Source of the DNA: Lithodes maja
Lineage: Eukaryota > Arthropoda > Malacostraca > Decapoda > Lithodidae
DNA: 64,000 bases
Direction of reading: 5' to 3'
Assembly: GCA_037953745.1 (NCBI GenBank)
Contig: JBAKBP010003240.1
Location: 1 to 64,000, forward strand
The notes beneath the pieces are model-generated. The model ran no database searches, was not told the origin of the DNA, and saw nothing but the letters and a program-made list of their open reading frames with translations. Each line of letters begins with the position of its first letter. Position 1 is the first letter of the stretch. Below are positions 1-15,000 of the stretch, piece after piece. Position numbers and translations under genes: made by a program.

Positions 1-3000
1 CTATCATTACGTTTTGGCTTGCTATGTGCTGTATTAATGTCTGTCAGATGTTGAATAGGGTGGGTAATTGTAGCGCTAATAAGTCATGTAACAGCTGTCA
101 TTACGTTTGGCTTGATCTGTGCTGTATTAATGTCTGTCAGATGTTGAATAGGGTGGGTAAGTGTAGCGCTAATAAGTCTTGTCCCAGCTATCATTACGTT
201 TGGCTTGCTCTGTGCTGTATTAATGTCTGTCAGATGTTGAATAGGGTGGGTAAGTGTAGCGCTAATAAGTCATGTCCCAGCTCTCATTACGTTTGGCTTG
301 CTCTGTGCTGTATTAATGTCTGTCAGATGTTGAATAGGGTGGGTAAGTGTAGCGCTAATAAGTCATGTCCCAGCTATCATTACGTTTGGCTTGCTCTGTG
401 CTGTATTAATGTCTGTCAGATGTTGAATATGGTGGGTAAGTGTAGCGCTAATAAGTCATGTCCCAGCTATCATTACGTTTGGCTTGCTCTGTGCTGTATT
501 AATGTCTGTCAGATGTTGAATAGGGTGGGTAAGTGTAGCGCTAATAAGTCTTGTCCCAGCTATCATTACGTTTGGCTTGCTCTGTGCTGTATTAATGTCT
601 GTCAGATGTTGAATAGGGTGGGTAAGTGTAGCGCTAATAAGTCATGTCCCAGCTATCATTACGTTTGGCTTGCGCTGTGCTGTATTAATGTCTGTCAGAT
701 GTTGAATAGGGTGGGTAAGTGTAGGGCTAATAAGTCATGTCCCAGCTATCATTACGTTTGGCTTGCTCTGTGCTGTATTAATGTCTGTCAGATGTGAATA
801 GGGTGGTAAGTGTAGCGCTAATAAGTCATGTAACAGCTGTCATTACGTTTGGCTTGCTCTGTGCTGTATTAATGTCTGTCAGATGTTGAATAGGGTGGGT
901 AAGTGTAGCGCTAATAAGTCATGTCCCAGCTATCATTACGTTTGGCTTGCTCTGTGCTGTATTAATGTCTGTCAGATGTTGAATAGGGTGGGTAAGTGTA
1001 GCGCTAATAAGTCATGTCCAGCTCTCATTAAGTTTGGCTTGCTCTGTGCTGTATTAATGTCTGTCAGATGTTGAATAGGGTGGGTAAGTGTAGCACTAAT
1101 AAGTCATGTCCCAGCTGTCATTACGTTTGGCTTGCTCTGTGCTGTATTAATGTCTGTCAGATGTTGAATAGGGTGGGTAAGTGTAGCGCTAATAAGTCAT
1201 GTCCCAGCTATCATTACGTTTGGCTTGCTCTGTGCTGTATTAATGTCTGTCAGATGTTGAATAGGGTTGGTAAGTGTAGCGCTAATAAGTCATGTCCCAG
1301 CTATCATTACGTTTGGCTTGCTCTGTGCTGTATTAATGTCTGTCAGATGTTGAATAGGGTGGGTAAGTGTAGCGCTAATAAGTTATGTCCCAGCTATCAT
1401 TACGTTTGGCTTGCTCTGTGCTGTATTAATGTCTGTCAGATGTTGAATAGGGTGGGTAAGTGTAGCACTAATAAGTCATGTCCCAGCTATCATTACGTTT
1501 GGCTTTCTCTGTGCTGTATTAATGTCTGTCAGATGTTGAATAGGGTGGGTAAGTGTAGCGCAAATAAGTCATGTCCCAGCTGTCATACGTTTGGCTTGCT
1601 CTGTGCTGTATTAATGTCTGTCAGATGTTGAATAGGGTGGGTAAGTGTAGCGCTAATAAGTCATGTCCCAGCTATCATTACATTTGGCTTTCTCTGTGCT
1701 GTATTAATGTCTGTCAGATGTTGAATAGGGTGGGTAAGTGTAGGGCTAATAAGTCATGTCCCAGCTATCATTACGTTTGGCTTGCTCTGTGCTGTATTAA
1801 TGTCTGTCAGATGTTGAATAGGGTGGGTAAGTGTAGCACTAATAAGTCATGTCCCAGCTATCATTACATTTGGCTTGGTCTGTGCTGTATTAATGTCTGT
1901 CAGATGTTGAATAGGGTGGGTAAGTGTAGCGCTAATAAGTCATGTCCCAGCTGGTCATTACGTTTGGCTTGCTCTGTGCTGTATTAATGTCTGTCAGATG
2001 TTGAATAGGGTGGGTAAGTGTAGCGCTAATAAGTCATGTCCCAGCTATCATTACGTTTGGCATGCTCTGTGCTGTATTAATGTCTATCAGATGTTGAATA
2101 GGGTGGGTAAGTGTAGCGCTAATAAGTCATGTCCCAGCTATCATTACGTTTGGCTTGCTCTGTGCTGTATTAATGTCTGTCAGATGTTGAATAGGGTGGG
2201 TAAGTGTAGCGCTAATAAGTCATGTCCCAGCTATCATTACGTTTGGCTTGCTCTGTGCTGTATTAATGTCTGTCAGATGTTGAATAGGGTGGGTAAGTGT
2301 AGCGCTAATAAGTCATGTCCCAGCTGTCATTACGTTTGGCTTGCTCTGTGCTGTATTAATGTCTGTCAGATGTTGAATAGGGTGGGTAAGTGTAGCGCTA
2401 ATAAGTCATGTCCCAGCTATCATTACGTTTGGCTTGCTCTGTGCTGTATTAATGTCTGTCAGATGTTGAATATGGTGGGTAAGTGTAGCGCTAATAAGTC
2501 ATGTCCCAGCTATCATTACGTTTGGCTTGCTCTGTGCTGTATTAATGTCTGTCAGATGTTGAATAGGGTGGGTAAGTGTAGCGCTAATAAGTCTTGTCCC
2601 AGCTATCATTACGTTTGGCTTGCTCTGTGCTGTATTAATGTCTGTCAGATGTTGAATAGGGTGGGTAAGTATAGCGCTAATAAGTCATGTCCCAGCTATC
2701 ATTAGGTTTGGCTTGCTCTGTGCTGTATTAATGTCTGTCAGATGTTGAATAGGGTGGGTAAGTGTAGCGCTAATAAGTCATGTCCCAGCTGTCATTACGT
2801 TTGGCTTGCTCTGTGCTGTATTAATGTCTGTCAGATGTTGAATAGGGTGGGTAAGTGTAGCGCTAATAAGTCATGTCCCAGCTATCATTACGTTTGGCTT
2901 GCTCTGTGCTGTATTAATGTCTGTCAGATGTTGAATAGGGTGGGTAGCCTAAGTGTAGCGCTAATAAGTCATGTCCCAGCTGTCAGTACGTTTGGCTTGC

Positions 3001-6000
3001 TCTGTGCTGTATTAATGTCTGTCAGATGTTGAATAGGGTGGGTAAGTGTAGCGCTAATAAGTCATGTCCCAGTTATCATTACGTTTGGCTTGCTCTGTGC
3101 TGTATTAATGTCTGTCAGATGTTGAATAGGGTGGGTAAGTGTAGCGCTAATAAGTCATGTCCCAGCCTTCATTACGTTTGGCTTGCTCTGTGCTGTATTA
3201 ATGTCTGTCAGATGTTGAATAGGGTGGGTAAGTGTAGCGCTAATAAGTCATGTCCCAGCTGTCATTACGTTTGGCTTGCTCTGTGCTGTATTAATGTCTG
3301 TCAGATGTTGAATAGGGTGGGTAAGTGTAGCGCTAATAAGTCATGTCCCAGCTATCATTACGTTTGGCTTGCGCTGTGCTGTATTAATGTCTGTCAGATG
3401 TTGAATAGGGTGGGTAAGGTAGGCTAATAAGTCATGTCCCAGCTATCATTACGTTTGGCTTGTTCTGTGCTGTATTAATGTCTGTCAGATGTTGAATCGG
3501 GTGGGTAAGTGTAGCGCTAATAAGTCATGTAACAGCTGTCATTACGTTTGGCTTGCTCTGTGCTGTATTAATGTCTGTCAGATGTTGAATAGGGTGGGTA
3601 AGTGTAGCGCTAATAAGTCATGTCCCAGCTATCATTACGTTTGGCTTGCTCTGTGCTGTATTAATGTCTGTCAGATGTTGAATAGGGTGGGTAAGTGTAG
3701 CGCTAATAAGTCATGTCCCAGCTGTCATTACGTTGGCTTGCTCTGTGCTGTATTAATGTCTGTCAGATGTTGAATAGGGTGGGTAAGTGTAGCGCTAATA
3801 AGTCATGTCCCAGCTATCATTACATTTGGCTTGCTCTTTGCTGTATTAATGTCTGTCAGATGTTGAATATGGTGGGTAAGTGTAGCGCTAATAAGTCATG
3901 TCCCAGCTATCATTACGTTTGGCTTGCTCTGTGCTGTATTAATGTCTGTCAGATGTTGAATAGGGTGGGTAAGTGTAGCGCTAATAAGTCTTGTCCCAGC
4001 TATCATTACGTTTGGCTTGCTCTGTGCTGTATTAATGTCTGTCAGATGTTGAATAGGGTGGGTAAGTGTAGCGCTAATAAGTCATGTTCCAGCTATCATT
4101 ACGTTTGGCTTGCTCTGTGCTGTATTAATGTCTGTCAGATGTTGAATAGGGTGGGTAAGTGTAGCGCTAATAAGTCATGTCCCAGCTCTCATTACGTTTG
4201 GCTTGCTCTGTGCTGTATTAATGTCTGTCAGATGTTGAATAGGGTGGGTAAGTGTAGCGCTAATAAGTCATGTCCCAGCTATCATTACGTTTGGCTTGCT
4301 CTGTGCTGTATTAATGTCTGTCAGATGTTGAATATGGTGGGTAAGTGTAGCGCTAATAAGTCATGTCCCAGCTATCATTACGTTTGGCTTGCTCTGTGCT
4401 GTATTAATGTCTGTCAGATGTTGAATAGGGTGGGTAAGTGTAGCGCTAATAAGTCTTGTCCCAGCTATCATTACGTTTGGCTTGCTCTGTGCTGTATTAA
4501 TGTCTGTCAGATGTTGAATAGGGTGGGTAAGTGTAGCGCTAATAAGTCATGTCCCAGCTATCATTACGTTTGGCTTACGCTGTGCTGTATTAATGTCTGT
4601 CAGATGTTGACTAGGGTGGGTAAGTGTAGGGCTAATAAGTCATGTCCCAGCTATCATTACGTTTGGCTTGCTCTGTGCTGTATTAATGTCTGTCAGATGT
4701 TGAATAGGGTGGGTAAGTGTAGCGCTAATAAGTCATGTAACAGCTATCATTACGTTTGGCTTGCTCTGTGCTGTATTAATGTCTGTCAGATGTTGAATAG
4801 AGTGGGTAAGTGTAGCGCTAATAAGTCATGTCCCAGCTATCATTACGTTTGGCTTGCTCTGTGCTGTATTAATGTCTGTCAGATGTTGAATAGGGTGGGT
4901 AAGTGTAGCGCTAATAAGTCATGTCCCAGCTCTCATTACGTTTGGCTTGCTCTGTGCTGTATTAATGTCTGTCAGATGTTGAATAGGGTGGGTACGTGTA
5001 ACGCTAATAAGTCATGTCCCAGCTATCATTACGTTTGGCTTGCTCTGTGCTGTATTAATGTCTGTCAGATGTTGAATAGGGTGGGTAAGTGTAGCGCTAA
5101 TAAGTCATGTCCCAGCTGTCATTACGTTTGGCTTGCTCTGTGCTGTATTAATGTCTGTCAGATGTTGAATAGGGTGGGTAAGTGTAGCACTAATAAGTCA
5201 TGTCCCAGCTATCATTACGTTTGGCTTGCTCTGTGCTGTATTAATGTCTGTCAGATGTTGAATAGGGTGGGTAAGTGTAGCGCTAATAAGTCATGTCCCA
5301 GCTATCATTACGTTTGGCTTGCTCTGTGCTGTATTAATGTCTGTCAGATGTTGAATAGGGTGGGTAAGTGTAGCGCTAATAAGTCATGTCCCAGCTATCA
5401 TTACGTTTGGCTTGCTCTGTGCTGTATTAATGTCTGTCAGATGTTGAATAGGGTGGGTAAGTGTAGCACTAATAAGTCATGTCCCAGCTATCATTACATT
5501 TGGCTTGCTCTGTGCTGTATTAATGTCTGTCAGATGTTGAATAGGGTGGGTAAGTGTAGCGCTAATAAGTCATGTCCCAGCTGTCATTACGTTTGGCTTG
5601 CTCTTTGCTGTATTAATGTCTGTCAGATGTTGAATAGGGTGGGAAAGTGTAGCGCTAGTAAGTCATGTCCCAGCTATCATTACGTTTGGCATGCTCTGTG
5701 CTGTATTAATGTCTGTCAGATGTTGAATAGGGTGGGTAAGTGTAGCGCTAATAAGTCATGTCCCAGCTATCATTACGTTTGGCTTGCTCTGTGCTGTATT
5801 AATGTCTGTCAGATGTTGAATAGGGTGGGTAAGTGTAGCGCTAATAAGTCATGTCCCAGCTATCATTACGTTTGGCTTGCTCTGTGCTGTATTAATGTCT
5901 GTCAGATGTTGAATAGGGTGGGTAAGTGTAGCGCTAATAAGTCATGTCCCAGCTATCATTACGTTTGGCTTGCTCTGTGCTGTATTAATGTCTGTCAGAT

Positions 6001-9000
6001 GTTGAATAGGGTGGGTAAGTGTAGCGCTAATAAGTCATGTCCCAGCTATCATTACGTTTAGCTTGCTCTGTGCTGTATTAATGTCTGTCAGATGTTGAAT
6101 ATGGTGGGTAAGTGTAGCGCTAATAAGTTATGTCCCAGCTATCATTACGTTTGGCTTGCTCTGTGCTGTATTAATGTCTGTCAGATGTTGAATAGGGTGG
6201 GTAAGTGTAGCGCTAATAAGTCTTGTCCCAGCTATCATTACGTTTGGCTTGCTCTGTGCTGTATTAATGTCTGTCAGATGTTGAATAGGGTGGGTAAGTG
6301 TAGCACTAATAAGTCATGTCCCAGCTATCATTAGATTTGGCTTGCTCTGTGCTGTATTAATGTCTGTCAGATGTTGAATAGGGTGGGTAAGTGTAGCACT
6401 AATAAGTCATGTCCCAGCTATCATTACGTTTGGCTTGCTCTGTGCTGTATTAATGTCTGTCAGATGTTGAATAGGGTGGGTAAGTGTAGCGCTAATAAGT
6501 CATGTCCCAGCTATCATTACGTTTGGCTTGCTCTGTGCTGTATTAATGTCTGTCAGATGTTGAATAGGGTGGGTAAGTGTAGCGCTAATAAGTCATGTCC
6601 CAGCTGTCATTACGTTTGGCTTGCTCTGTGCTGTATTAATGTCTGTCAGATGTTGAATAGGGTGGGTAAGTGTAGCACTAATAAGTCATGTCCCAGCTAT
6701 CATTACGTTTGGCTTGCTCTGTGCTGTATTAATGTCTGTCAGATGTTGAATAGGGTGGGTAAGTGTAGCGCTAATAAGTCATGTCCCAGCTGTCATTACG
6801 TTTGGCTTGCTCTGTGCTGTATTAATGTCTGTCAGATGTTGAATAGGGTGGGTAAGTGTAGCGCTAATAAGTCATGTCCCAGCTATCATTACGTTTGGCT
6901 TGCTCTGTGCTGTATTAATGTCTGTCAGATGTTGAATAGGGTGGGTAAGTGTAGCGCTAATAAGTCATGTCCCAGCTATCATTACATTTGGCTTGCTCTG
7001 TGCTGTATTAATGTCTGTCAGATGTTGAATAGGGTGGGTAAGTGTAGCGCTAATAAGTCATGTCCCAGCTGTCATTACGTTTGCCTTGCTCTGTGCTGTA
7101 TTAATGTCTGTCAGATGTTGAATAGGGTGGGTAAGTGTAGCGCTAATAAGTCATGTCCCAGCTATAATTACGTTTGGCTTGCTCTGTGCTGTATTAATGT
7201 CTGTCAGATGTTGAATAGGGTGGGTAAGTGTAGCGCTAATAAGTCATGTCCCAGCTATCATTACGTTTGGCTTGCTCTGTGCTGTATTAATGTCTGTCAG
7301 ATGTTGAATAGGGTGGGTAAGTGTAGCGCTAATAAGTTATGTCCCAGCTATCATTACGTTTGGCTTGCTCTGTGCTGTATTAATGTCTGTCAGATGTTGA
7401 AGAGGGTGGGTAAGTGTAGCACTAATAAGTCATGTCCCAGCTATCATTACGTTTGGCTTGGTCTGTGCTGTATTAATGTCTGTCAGATGTTGAATAGGGT
7501 GGGTAAGTGTAGCGCAAATAAGTCATGTCCCAGCTGTCATTACGTTTGGCTTGCTCTGTGCTGTATTAATGTCTGTCAGATGTTGAATAGGGTGGGTAAG
7601 TGTAGCGCTAATAAGTCATGTCCCAGCTATCATTACGTTTGGCTTGCTCTGTGCTGTATTAATGTCTGTCAGATGTTGAATAGGGTGGGTAAGTGTAGCG
7701 CTAATAAGTCATGTCCCAGCTATCATTACGTTTGGCTTGCTCTGTGCTGTATTAATGTCTGTCAGATGTTGAATAGGGTGGGTAAGTGTAGCACTAATAA
7801 GTCATGTCCCAGCTATCATTATATTTGGCTTGCTCTGTGCTGTATTAATGTCTGTCAGATGTTGAATAGGGTGGGTAAGTGTAGCGCTAATAAGTCATGT
7901 CCCAGCTGTCATTACGTTTGGCTTGCTCTGTGCTGTATTAATGTCTGTCAGATGTTGAATAGGGTGGGTAAGTGTAGCGCTAATAAGTCATGTCCCAGCT
8001 ATCATTACGTTTGGCATGCTCTGGGCTGTATTAATGTCTGTCAGATGTTGAATAGGGTGGGTAAGTGTAGCGCTAATAAGTCATGTCCCAGCTATCATTA
8101 CGTTTGGCTTGCTCTGTGCTGTATTAATGTCTGTCAGATGTTGAATAGGGTGGGTAAGTGTAGCGCTAATAAGTCATGTCCCAGCTATCATTACGTTTGG
8201 CTTGCTCTGTGCTGTATTAATGTCTGTCAGATGTTGAATAGGGTGGGTAAGTGTAGCGCTAATAAGTCATGTTCCAGCTATCATTACGTTTGGCTTGCTC
8301 TGTGCTGTATTAATGTCTGTCAGATGTTGAATATGGTGGGTAAGTGTAGCGCTAATAAGTCATGTCCCAGCTATCATTATGTTTGGCTTGGTCTGTGCTG
8401 TATTAATGTCTGTCAGATGTTGAATAGGGTGGGTAAGTGTAGCGCTAATAAGTCTTGTCCCAGCTATCATTACGTTTGGCTTGCTCTGTGCTGTATTAAT
8501 GTCTGTCAGATGTTGAATAGGGTGGGTAAGTGTAGCGCTAATAAGTCATGTCCCAGCTATCATTAGGTTTGGCTTGCTCTGTGCTGTATTAATGTCTGTC
8601 AGATGTTGAATAGGGTGGGTAAGTGTAGCACTAATAAGTCATGTCCCAGCTATCATTACGTTTGGCTTGCTCTGTGCTGTATTAATGTCTGTCAGATGTT
8701 GAATAGGGTGGGTAAGTGTAGCGCTAATAAGTCATGTCCCAGCTATCATTACGTTTGGCTTGCTCTGTGCTGTATTAATGTCTGTCAGATGTTGAATAGG
8801 GTGGGTAAGTGTAGCGCTAATAAGTCATGTCCCAGCTGTCATTACTTTTGGCTTGCTCTGTGCTGTATTAATGTCTGTCAGATGTTGAATAGGGTGGGTA
8901 AGTGTAGCGCTAATAAGTCATGTCCCAGCTATCATTACGTTTGGCTTGCTCTGTGCTGTATTAATGTCTGTCAGATGTTGAATATGGTGGGTAAGTGTAG

Positions 9001-12000
9001 CGCTAATAAGTCATGTCCCAGCTATCATTACGTTTGGCTTGCTCTGTGCTGTATTAATGTCTGTCAGATATTGAATAGGGTGGGTAAGTGTAGCGCTAAT
9101 AAGTCTTGTCCCAGCTATCATTACGTTTGGCTTGCTCTGTGCTGTATTAATGTCAGTCAGATGTTGAATAGGGTGGGTAAGTGTAGCGCTAATAAGTCAT
9201 GTCCCAGCTATCATTACGTTTGGCTTGCGCTGTGCTGTATTAATGTCTGTCAGATGTTGAATAGGGTGGGTAAGTGTAGGGCTAATAAGTCATGTCCCAG
9301 CTATCATTACGTTTGGCTTGCTCTGTGCTGTATTAATGTCTGTCAGATGTTGAATAGGGTGGGTAAGTGTAGCGCTAATAAGTCATGTAACAGCTGTCAT
9401 TACGTTTGGCTTGCTCTGTGCTGTATTAATGTCTGTCAGATGTTGAATAGAGTGGGTAAGTGTAGCGCTAATAAGTCATGTCCCAGCTATCATTACGTTT
9501 GGCTTGCTCTGTGCTGTATTAATGTCTGTCAGATGTTGAATAGGGTGGGTAAGTGTAGCGCTAATAAGTCATGTCCCAGCTCTCATTACGTTTGGCTTGC
9601 TCTGTGCTGTATTAATGTCTGTCAGATGTTGAATAGGGTGGGTACGTGTAACGCTAATAAGTCATGTCCCAGCTATCATTACGTTTGGCTTGCTCTGTGC
9701 TGTATTAATGTCTGTCAGATGTTGAATAGGGTGGGTAAGTGTAGCGCTAATAAGTCATGTCCCAGCTGTCATTACGTTTGGCTTGCTCTGTGCTGTATTA
9801 ATGTCTGTCAGATGTTGAATAGGGTGGGTAAGTGTAGCACTAATAAGTCATGTCCCAGCTATCATTACGTTTGGCTTGCTCTGTGCTGTATTAATGTCTG
9901 TCAGATGTTGAATAGGGTGGGTAAGTGTAGCGCTAATAAGTCATGTCCCAGCAGTCATTACGTTTGGCTTGCTCTGCGCTGTATTAATGTCTGTCAGATG
10001 TTGAATAGGGGGGGTAAGTGTAGCGCTAATAAGTCATGTCCCAGCTATCATTACGTTTGGCTTGCTCTGTGCTGTATTAATGTCTGTCAGATGTTGAATA
10101 GGGTGGGTAAGTGTAGCGCTAATAAGTCATGTCCCAGCTATCATTACATTTGGCTTGCTCTGTGCTGTATTAATGTCTGTCAGATGTTGAATAGGGTGGG
10201 TAAGTGTAGCGCTATTAAGTCTTGTCCCAGCTGTCATTACGTTTGGCTTGCTCTGTGCTGTATTAATGTCTGTCAGATGTTGAATAGGGTGGGTAAGTGT
10301 AGCGCTAATAAGTCATTTCCCAGCTATCATTACGTTTGGCTTGCTCTGTGCTGTATTAATGTCTGTCAGATGTTGAATAGGGTGGGTAAGTGTAGCGCTA
10401 ATAAGTCATGTCCCAGCTATCATTACGTTTGGCTTGCTCTGTGCTGTATTAATGTCTGTCAGATGTTGAATAGGGTGGGTAAGTGTAGCACTAATAAGTT
10501 ATGTCCCAGCTATCATTACGTTTGGCTTGCTCTGTGCTGTATTAATGTCTGTCAGATGTTGAATAGGGTGGGTAAGTGTAGCACTAATAAGTCATGTCCC
10601 AGCTATCATTACGTTTGGCTTGCTCTGTGCTGTATTAATGTCTGTCAGATGTTGAATAGGGTGGGTAAGTGTAGCGCAAATAAGTCATGTCCCAGCTGTC
10701 ATTACGTTTGGCTTGCTCTGTGCTGTATGAATGTCTGTCAGATGTTGAATAGGGTGGGTAAGTGTAGCGCTAATAAGTCATGTCCCAGCTATCATTACGT
10801 TTGGCTTGCTCTGTGCTGTATTAATGTCTGTCAGATGTTGAATAGGGTGGGTAAGTGTAGCACTAATAAGTCATGTCCCAGCTATCATTACGTTTGGCTT
10901 GCTCTGTGCTGTATTAATGTCTGTCAGATGTTGAATAGGGTGGGTAAGTGTAGCACTAATAAGTCATGTCCCAGCTATCATTACATTTGGCTTTCTCTGT
11001 GCTGTATTAATGTCTGTCAGATGTTGAATAGGGTGGGTAAGTGTAGCGCTAATAAGTCATGTCCCAGCTGTCATTACGTTTGGCTTGCTCTGTGCTGTAT
11101 TAATGTCTGTCAGATGTTGAATAGGGTGGGTAAGTGTAGCGCTAATAAGTCATGTCCCAGCTATCATTACGTTTGGCATGCTCTGTGCTGTATTAATGTC
11201 TGTCAGATGTTGAATAGGGTGGGTAAGTGTAGCGCTAATAAGTCATGTCCCAGCTATCATTACGTTTGGCTTGCTCTGTGCTGTATTAATGTCTGTCAGA
11301 TGTTGAATAGGGTGGGTAAGTGTAGCGCTAATAAGTCAATGTCCCAGCTATCATTACGTTTGGCTTGCTGTGTGCTGTATTAATGTCTGTCAGATGTTGA
11401 ATAGGGTGGGTAAGTGTAGCGCTAATAAGTCATGTCCCAGCTGTCATTATGTTTGGCTTGCTCTGTGCTGTATTAATGTCTGTCAGATGTTGAATAGGGT
11501 GGGTAAGTGTTGCGCTAATAAGTCATGTCCAGCTATCATTACGTTTGGCTTGCTCTGTGCTGTATTAATGTCTGTCAGATGTTGAATATGGTGGGTAAGT
11601 GTAGCGTTAATAAGTCATGTCCCAGCTATCATTACGTTTGGCTTGCTCTGTGCTGTATTAATGTCTGTCAGATGTTGAATAGGGTGGGTAGTGTAGCGCT
11701 AATAAGTCTTGTCCCAGCTATCATTACGTTTGGCTTGCTCTGTGCTGTATTAATGTCTGTCAGATGTTGAATAGGGTGGGTAAGTGTAGCGCTAATAAGT
11801 CATGTCCCAGCTATCATTAGGTTTGGCTTGCTCTGTGCTGTATTAATGTCTGTCAGATGTTGAATAGGGTGGGTAAGTGTAGCACTAATAAGTCATGTCC
11901 AGCTATCATTACGTTTGGCTTGCTCTGTGCTGTATTAATGTCTGTCAGATGTTGAATAGGGTGGGTAAGTGTAGCACTAATAAGTCATGTCCCAGCTATC

Positions 12001-15000
12001 ATTACGTTTGGCTTGCTCTGTGCTGTATTAATGTCTGTCAGATGTTGAATAGGGTGGGTAAGTGTAGCGCTAATAAGTCATGTCCCAGCTGTCATTACTT
12101 TTGGCTTGCTCTGTGCTGTATTAATGTCTGTCAGATGTTGAATAGGGTGGGTAAGTGTAGCGCTAATAAGTCATGTCCCAGCTATCATTACGTTTGGCTT
12201 GCTCTGTGCTGTATTAATGTCTGTCAGATGTTGAATATGGTGGGTAAGTGTAGCGCTAATAAGTCATGTCCCAGCTATCATTACGTTTGGCTTGCTCTGT
12301 GCTGTATTAATGTCTGTCAGATGTTGAATAGGGTGGGTAAGTGTAGCGCTAATAAGTCTTGTCCCAGCTATCATTACGTTTGGCTTGCTCTGTGCCGTAT
12401 TAATGTCTGTCAGATGTTGAATAGGGTGGGTAAGTGTAGGGCTAATAAGTCATGTCCCAGCTATCATTACGTTTGGCTTGCTCTGTGCTGTATTAATGTC
12501 TGTCAGATGTTGAATAGGGTGGGTAAGTGTAGCGCTAATAAGTCATGTCCCAGCTATCATTATGTTTGGCTTGCTCTGTGCTGTATTAATGTCTGTCAGA
12601 TGTTGAATAGGGTGGGTAAGTGTAGCGCTAATAAGTCATGTCCCAGCTGTCATTACGTTTGGCTTGCTCTGTGCTGTATTAATGTCTGTCAGATGTTGAA
12701 TAGGGTGGGTAAGTGTAGCGCTAATAAGTCATGTCCCAGCTATCATTGCGTTTGGCTTGCTCTGTGCTGTATTAATGTCTGTCAGATGTTGAATAGGGTG
12801 GGTAAGTGTAGCGCTAATAAGTCATGTCCCAGCTATCATTACGTTTGGCTTGCTCTGTGCTGTATTAACGTCTGTCAGATGTTGAATAGGGTGGGTAAGT
12901 GTAGCGCTAATAAGTTATGTCCCAGCTATCATTACGTTTGGCTTGCTCTGTGCTGTATTAATGTCTGTCAGATGTTGAATAGGGTGGGTAAGTGTAGCAC
13001 TAATAAGTCATGTCCCAGCTATCATTACGTTTGGCTTGCTCTGTGCTGTATTAATGTCTGTCAGATGTTGAATAGGGTGGGTAAGTGTAGCGCAAATAAG
13101 TCATGTCCCAGCTGTCATTACGTTTGCTTGCTCTGTGCTGTATTAATGTCTGTCAGATGTTGAATAGGGTGGGTAAGTGTAGCGCTAATAAGTCATGTCC
13201 CAGCTATCATTACGTTTGGCTTGCTCTGTGCTGTATTAATGTCTGTCAGATGTTGAATAGGGTGGGTAAGTGTAGCGCTAATAAGTCATGTCCCAGCTAT
13301 CATTACATTTGGCTTGCTCTGTGCTGTATTAATGTCTGTCAGATGTTGAATAGGGTGGGTAAGTGTAGCGCTAATAAGTCATGTCCCAGCTGTCATTACG
13401 TTTGGCTTGCTCTGTGCTGTATTAATGTCTGTCAGATGTTGAATAGGGTGGGTAAGTGTAGCGCTAATAAGTCATGTCCCAGCTATCATTACGTTTGGCT
13501 TGCTCTGTGCTGTATTAATGTCTGTCAGATGTTGAATAGGGTGGGTAAGTGTAGCGCTAATAAGTCATGTCCCAGCTATCATTACGTTTGGCTTGCTCTG
13601 TGCTGTATTAATGTCTGTCAGATGTTGAATAGGGTGGGTAAGTGTAGCGCTAATAAGTCATGTCCCAGCTATCATTACGTTTGGCTTGCTCTGTGCTGTA
13701 TTAATGTCTGTCAGATGTTGAATATGGTGGGTAAGTGTAGCGCTAATAAGTCATGTTCCAGCTATCATTACGTTTGGCTTGCTCTGTGCTGTATTAATGT
13801 CTGTCAGATGTTGAATAGGGTGGGTAAGTGTAGCGCTAATAAGTCTTGTCCCAGCTATCATTATGTTTGGCTTGCTCTGTGCTGTATTAATGTCTGTCAG
13901 ATGTTGAATAGGGTGGGTAAGTGTAGCGCTAATAAGTCATGTCCCAGCTATCATTACGTTTGGCTTGCGCTGTGCTGTATTAATGTCTGTCAGATGTTGA
14001 CTAGGGTGGGTAAGTGTAGGGCTAATAAGTCATGTCCCAGCTATCATTACGTTTGGCTTGCTCTGTGCTGTATTAATGTCTGTCAGATGTTGAATAGGGT
14101 GGGTAAGTGTAGCGCTAATAAGTCATGTAACAGCTATCATTACGTTTGGCTTGCTCTGTGCTGTATTAATGTCTGTCAGATGTTGAATAGAGTGGGTAAG
14201 TGTAGCGCTAATAAGTCATGCCCCAGCTATCATTACGTTTGGCTTGCTCTGTGCTGTATTAATGTCTGTCAGATGTTGAATAGGGTGGGTAAGTGTAGCG
14301 CTAATAAGTCATGTCCCAGCTCTCATTACGTTTGGCTTGCTCTGTGCTGTATTAATGTCTGTCAGATGTTGAATAGGGTGGGTACGTGTAACGCTAATAA
14401 GTCATGTCCCAGCTATCATTACGTTTGGCTTGCTCTGTGCTGTATTAATGTCTGTCAGATGTTGAATAGGGTGGGTAAGTGTAGCGCTAATAAGTCATGC
14501 CCCAGCTGTCATTACGTTTGGCTTGCTCTGTGCTGTATTAATGTCTGTCAGATGTTGAATAGGGTGGGTAAGTGTAGCACTAATAAGTCATGTCCCAGCT
14601 ATCATTACGTTTGGCTTGCTCTGTGCTGTATTAATGTCTGTCAGATGTTGAATAGGGTGGGTAAGTGTAGCGCTAATAAGTCATGTCCCAGCTATCATTA
14701 CGTTTGGCTTGCTCTGTGCTGTATTAATGTCTGTCAGATGTTGAATAGGGTGGGTAAGTGTAGCGCTAATAAGTCATGTCCCAGCTATCATTACGTTTGG
14801 CTTGCTCTGTGCTGTATTAATGTCTGTCAGATGTTGAATAGGGTGGGTAAGTGTAGCACTAATAAGTCATGTCCCAGCTATCATTACATTTGGCTTGCTC
14901 TGTGCTGTATTAATGTCTGTCAGATGTTGAATAGGGTGGGTAAGTGTAGCGCTAATAAGTCATGTCCCAGCTGTCATTACGTTTGGCTTGCTCTGTGCTG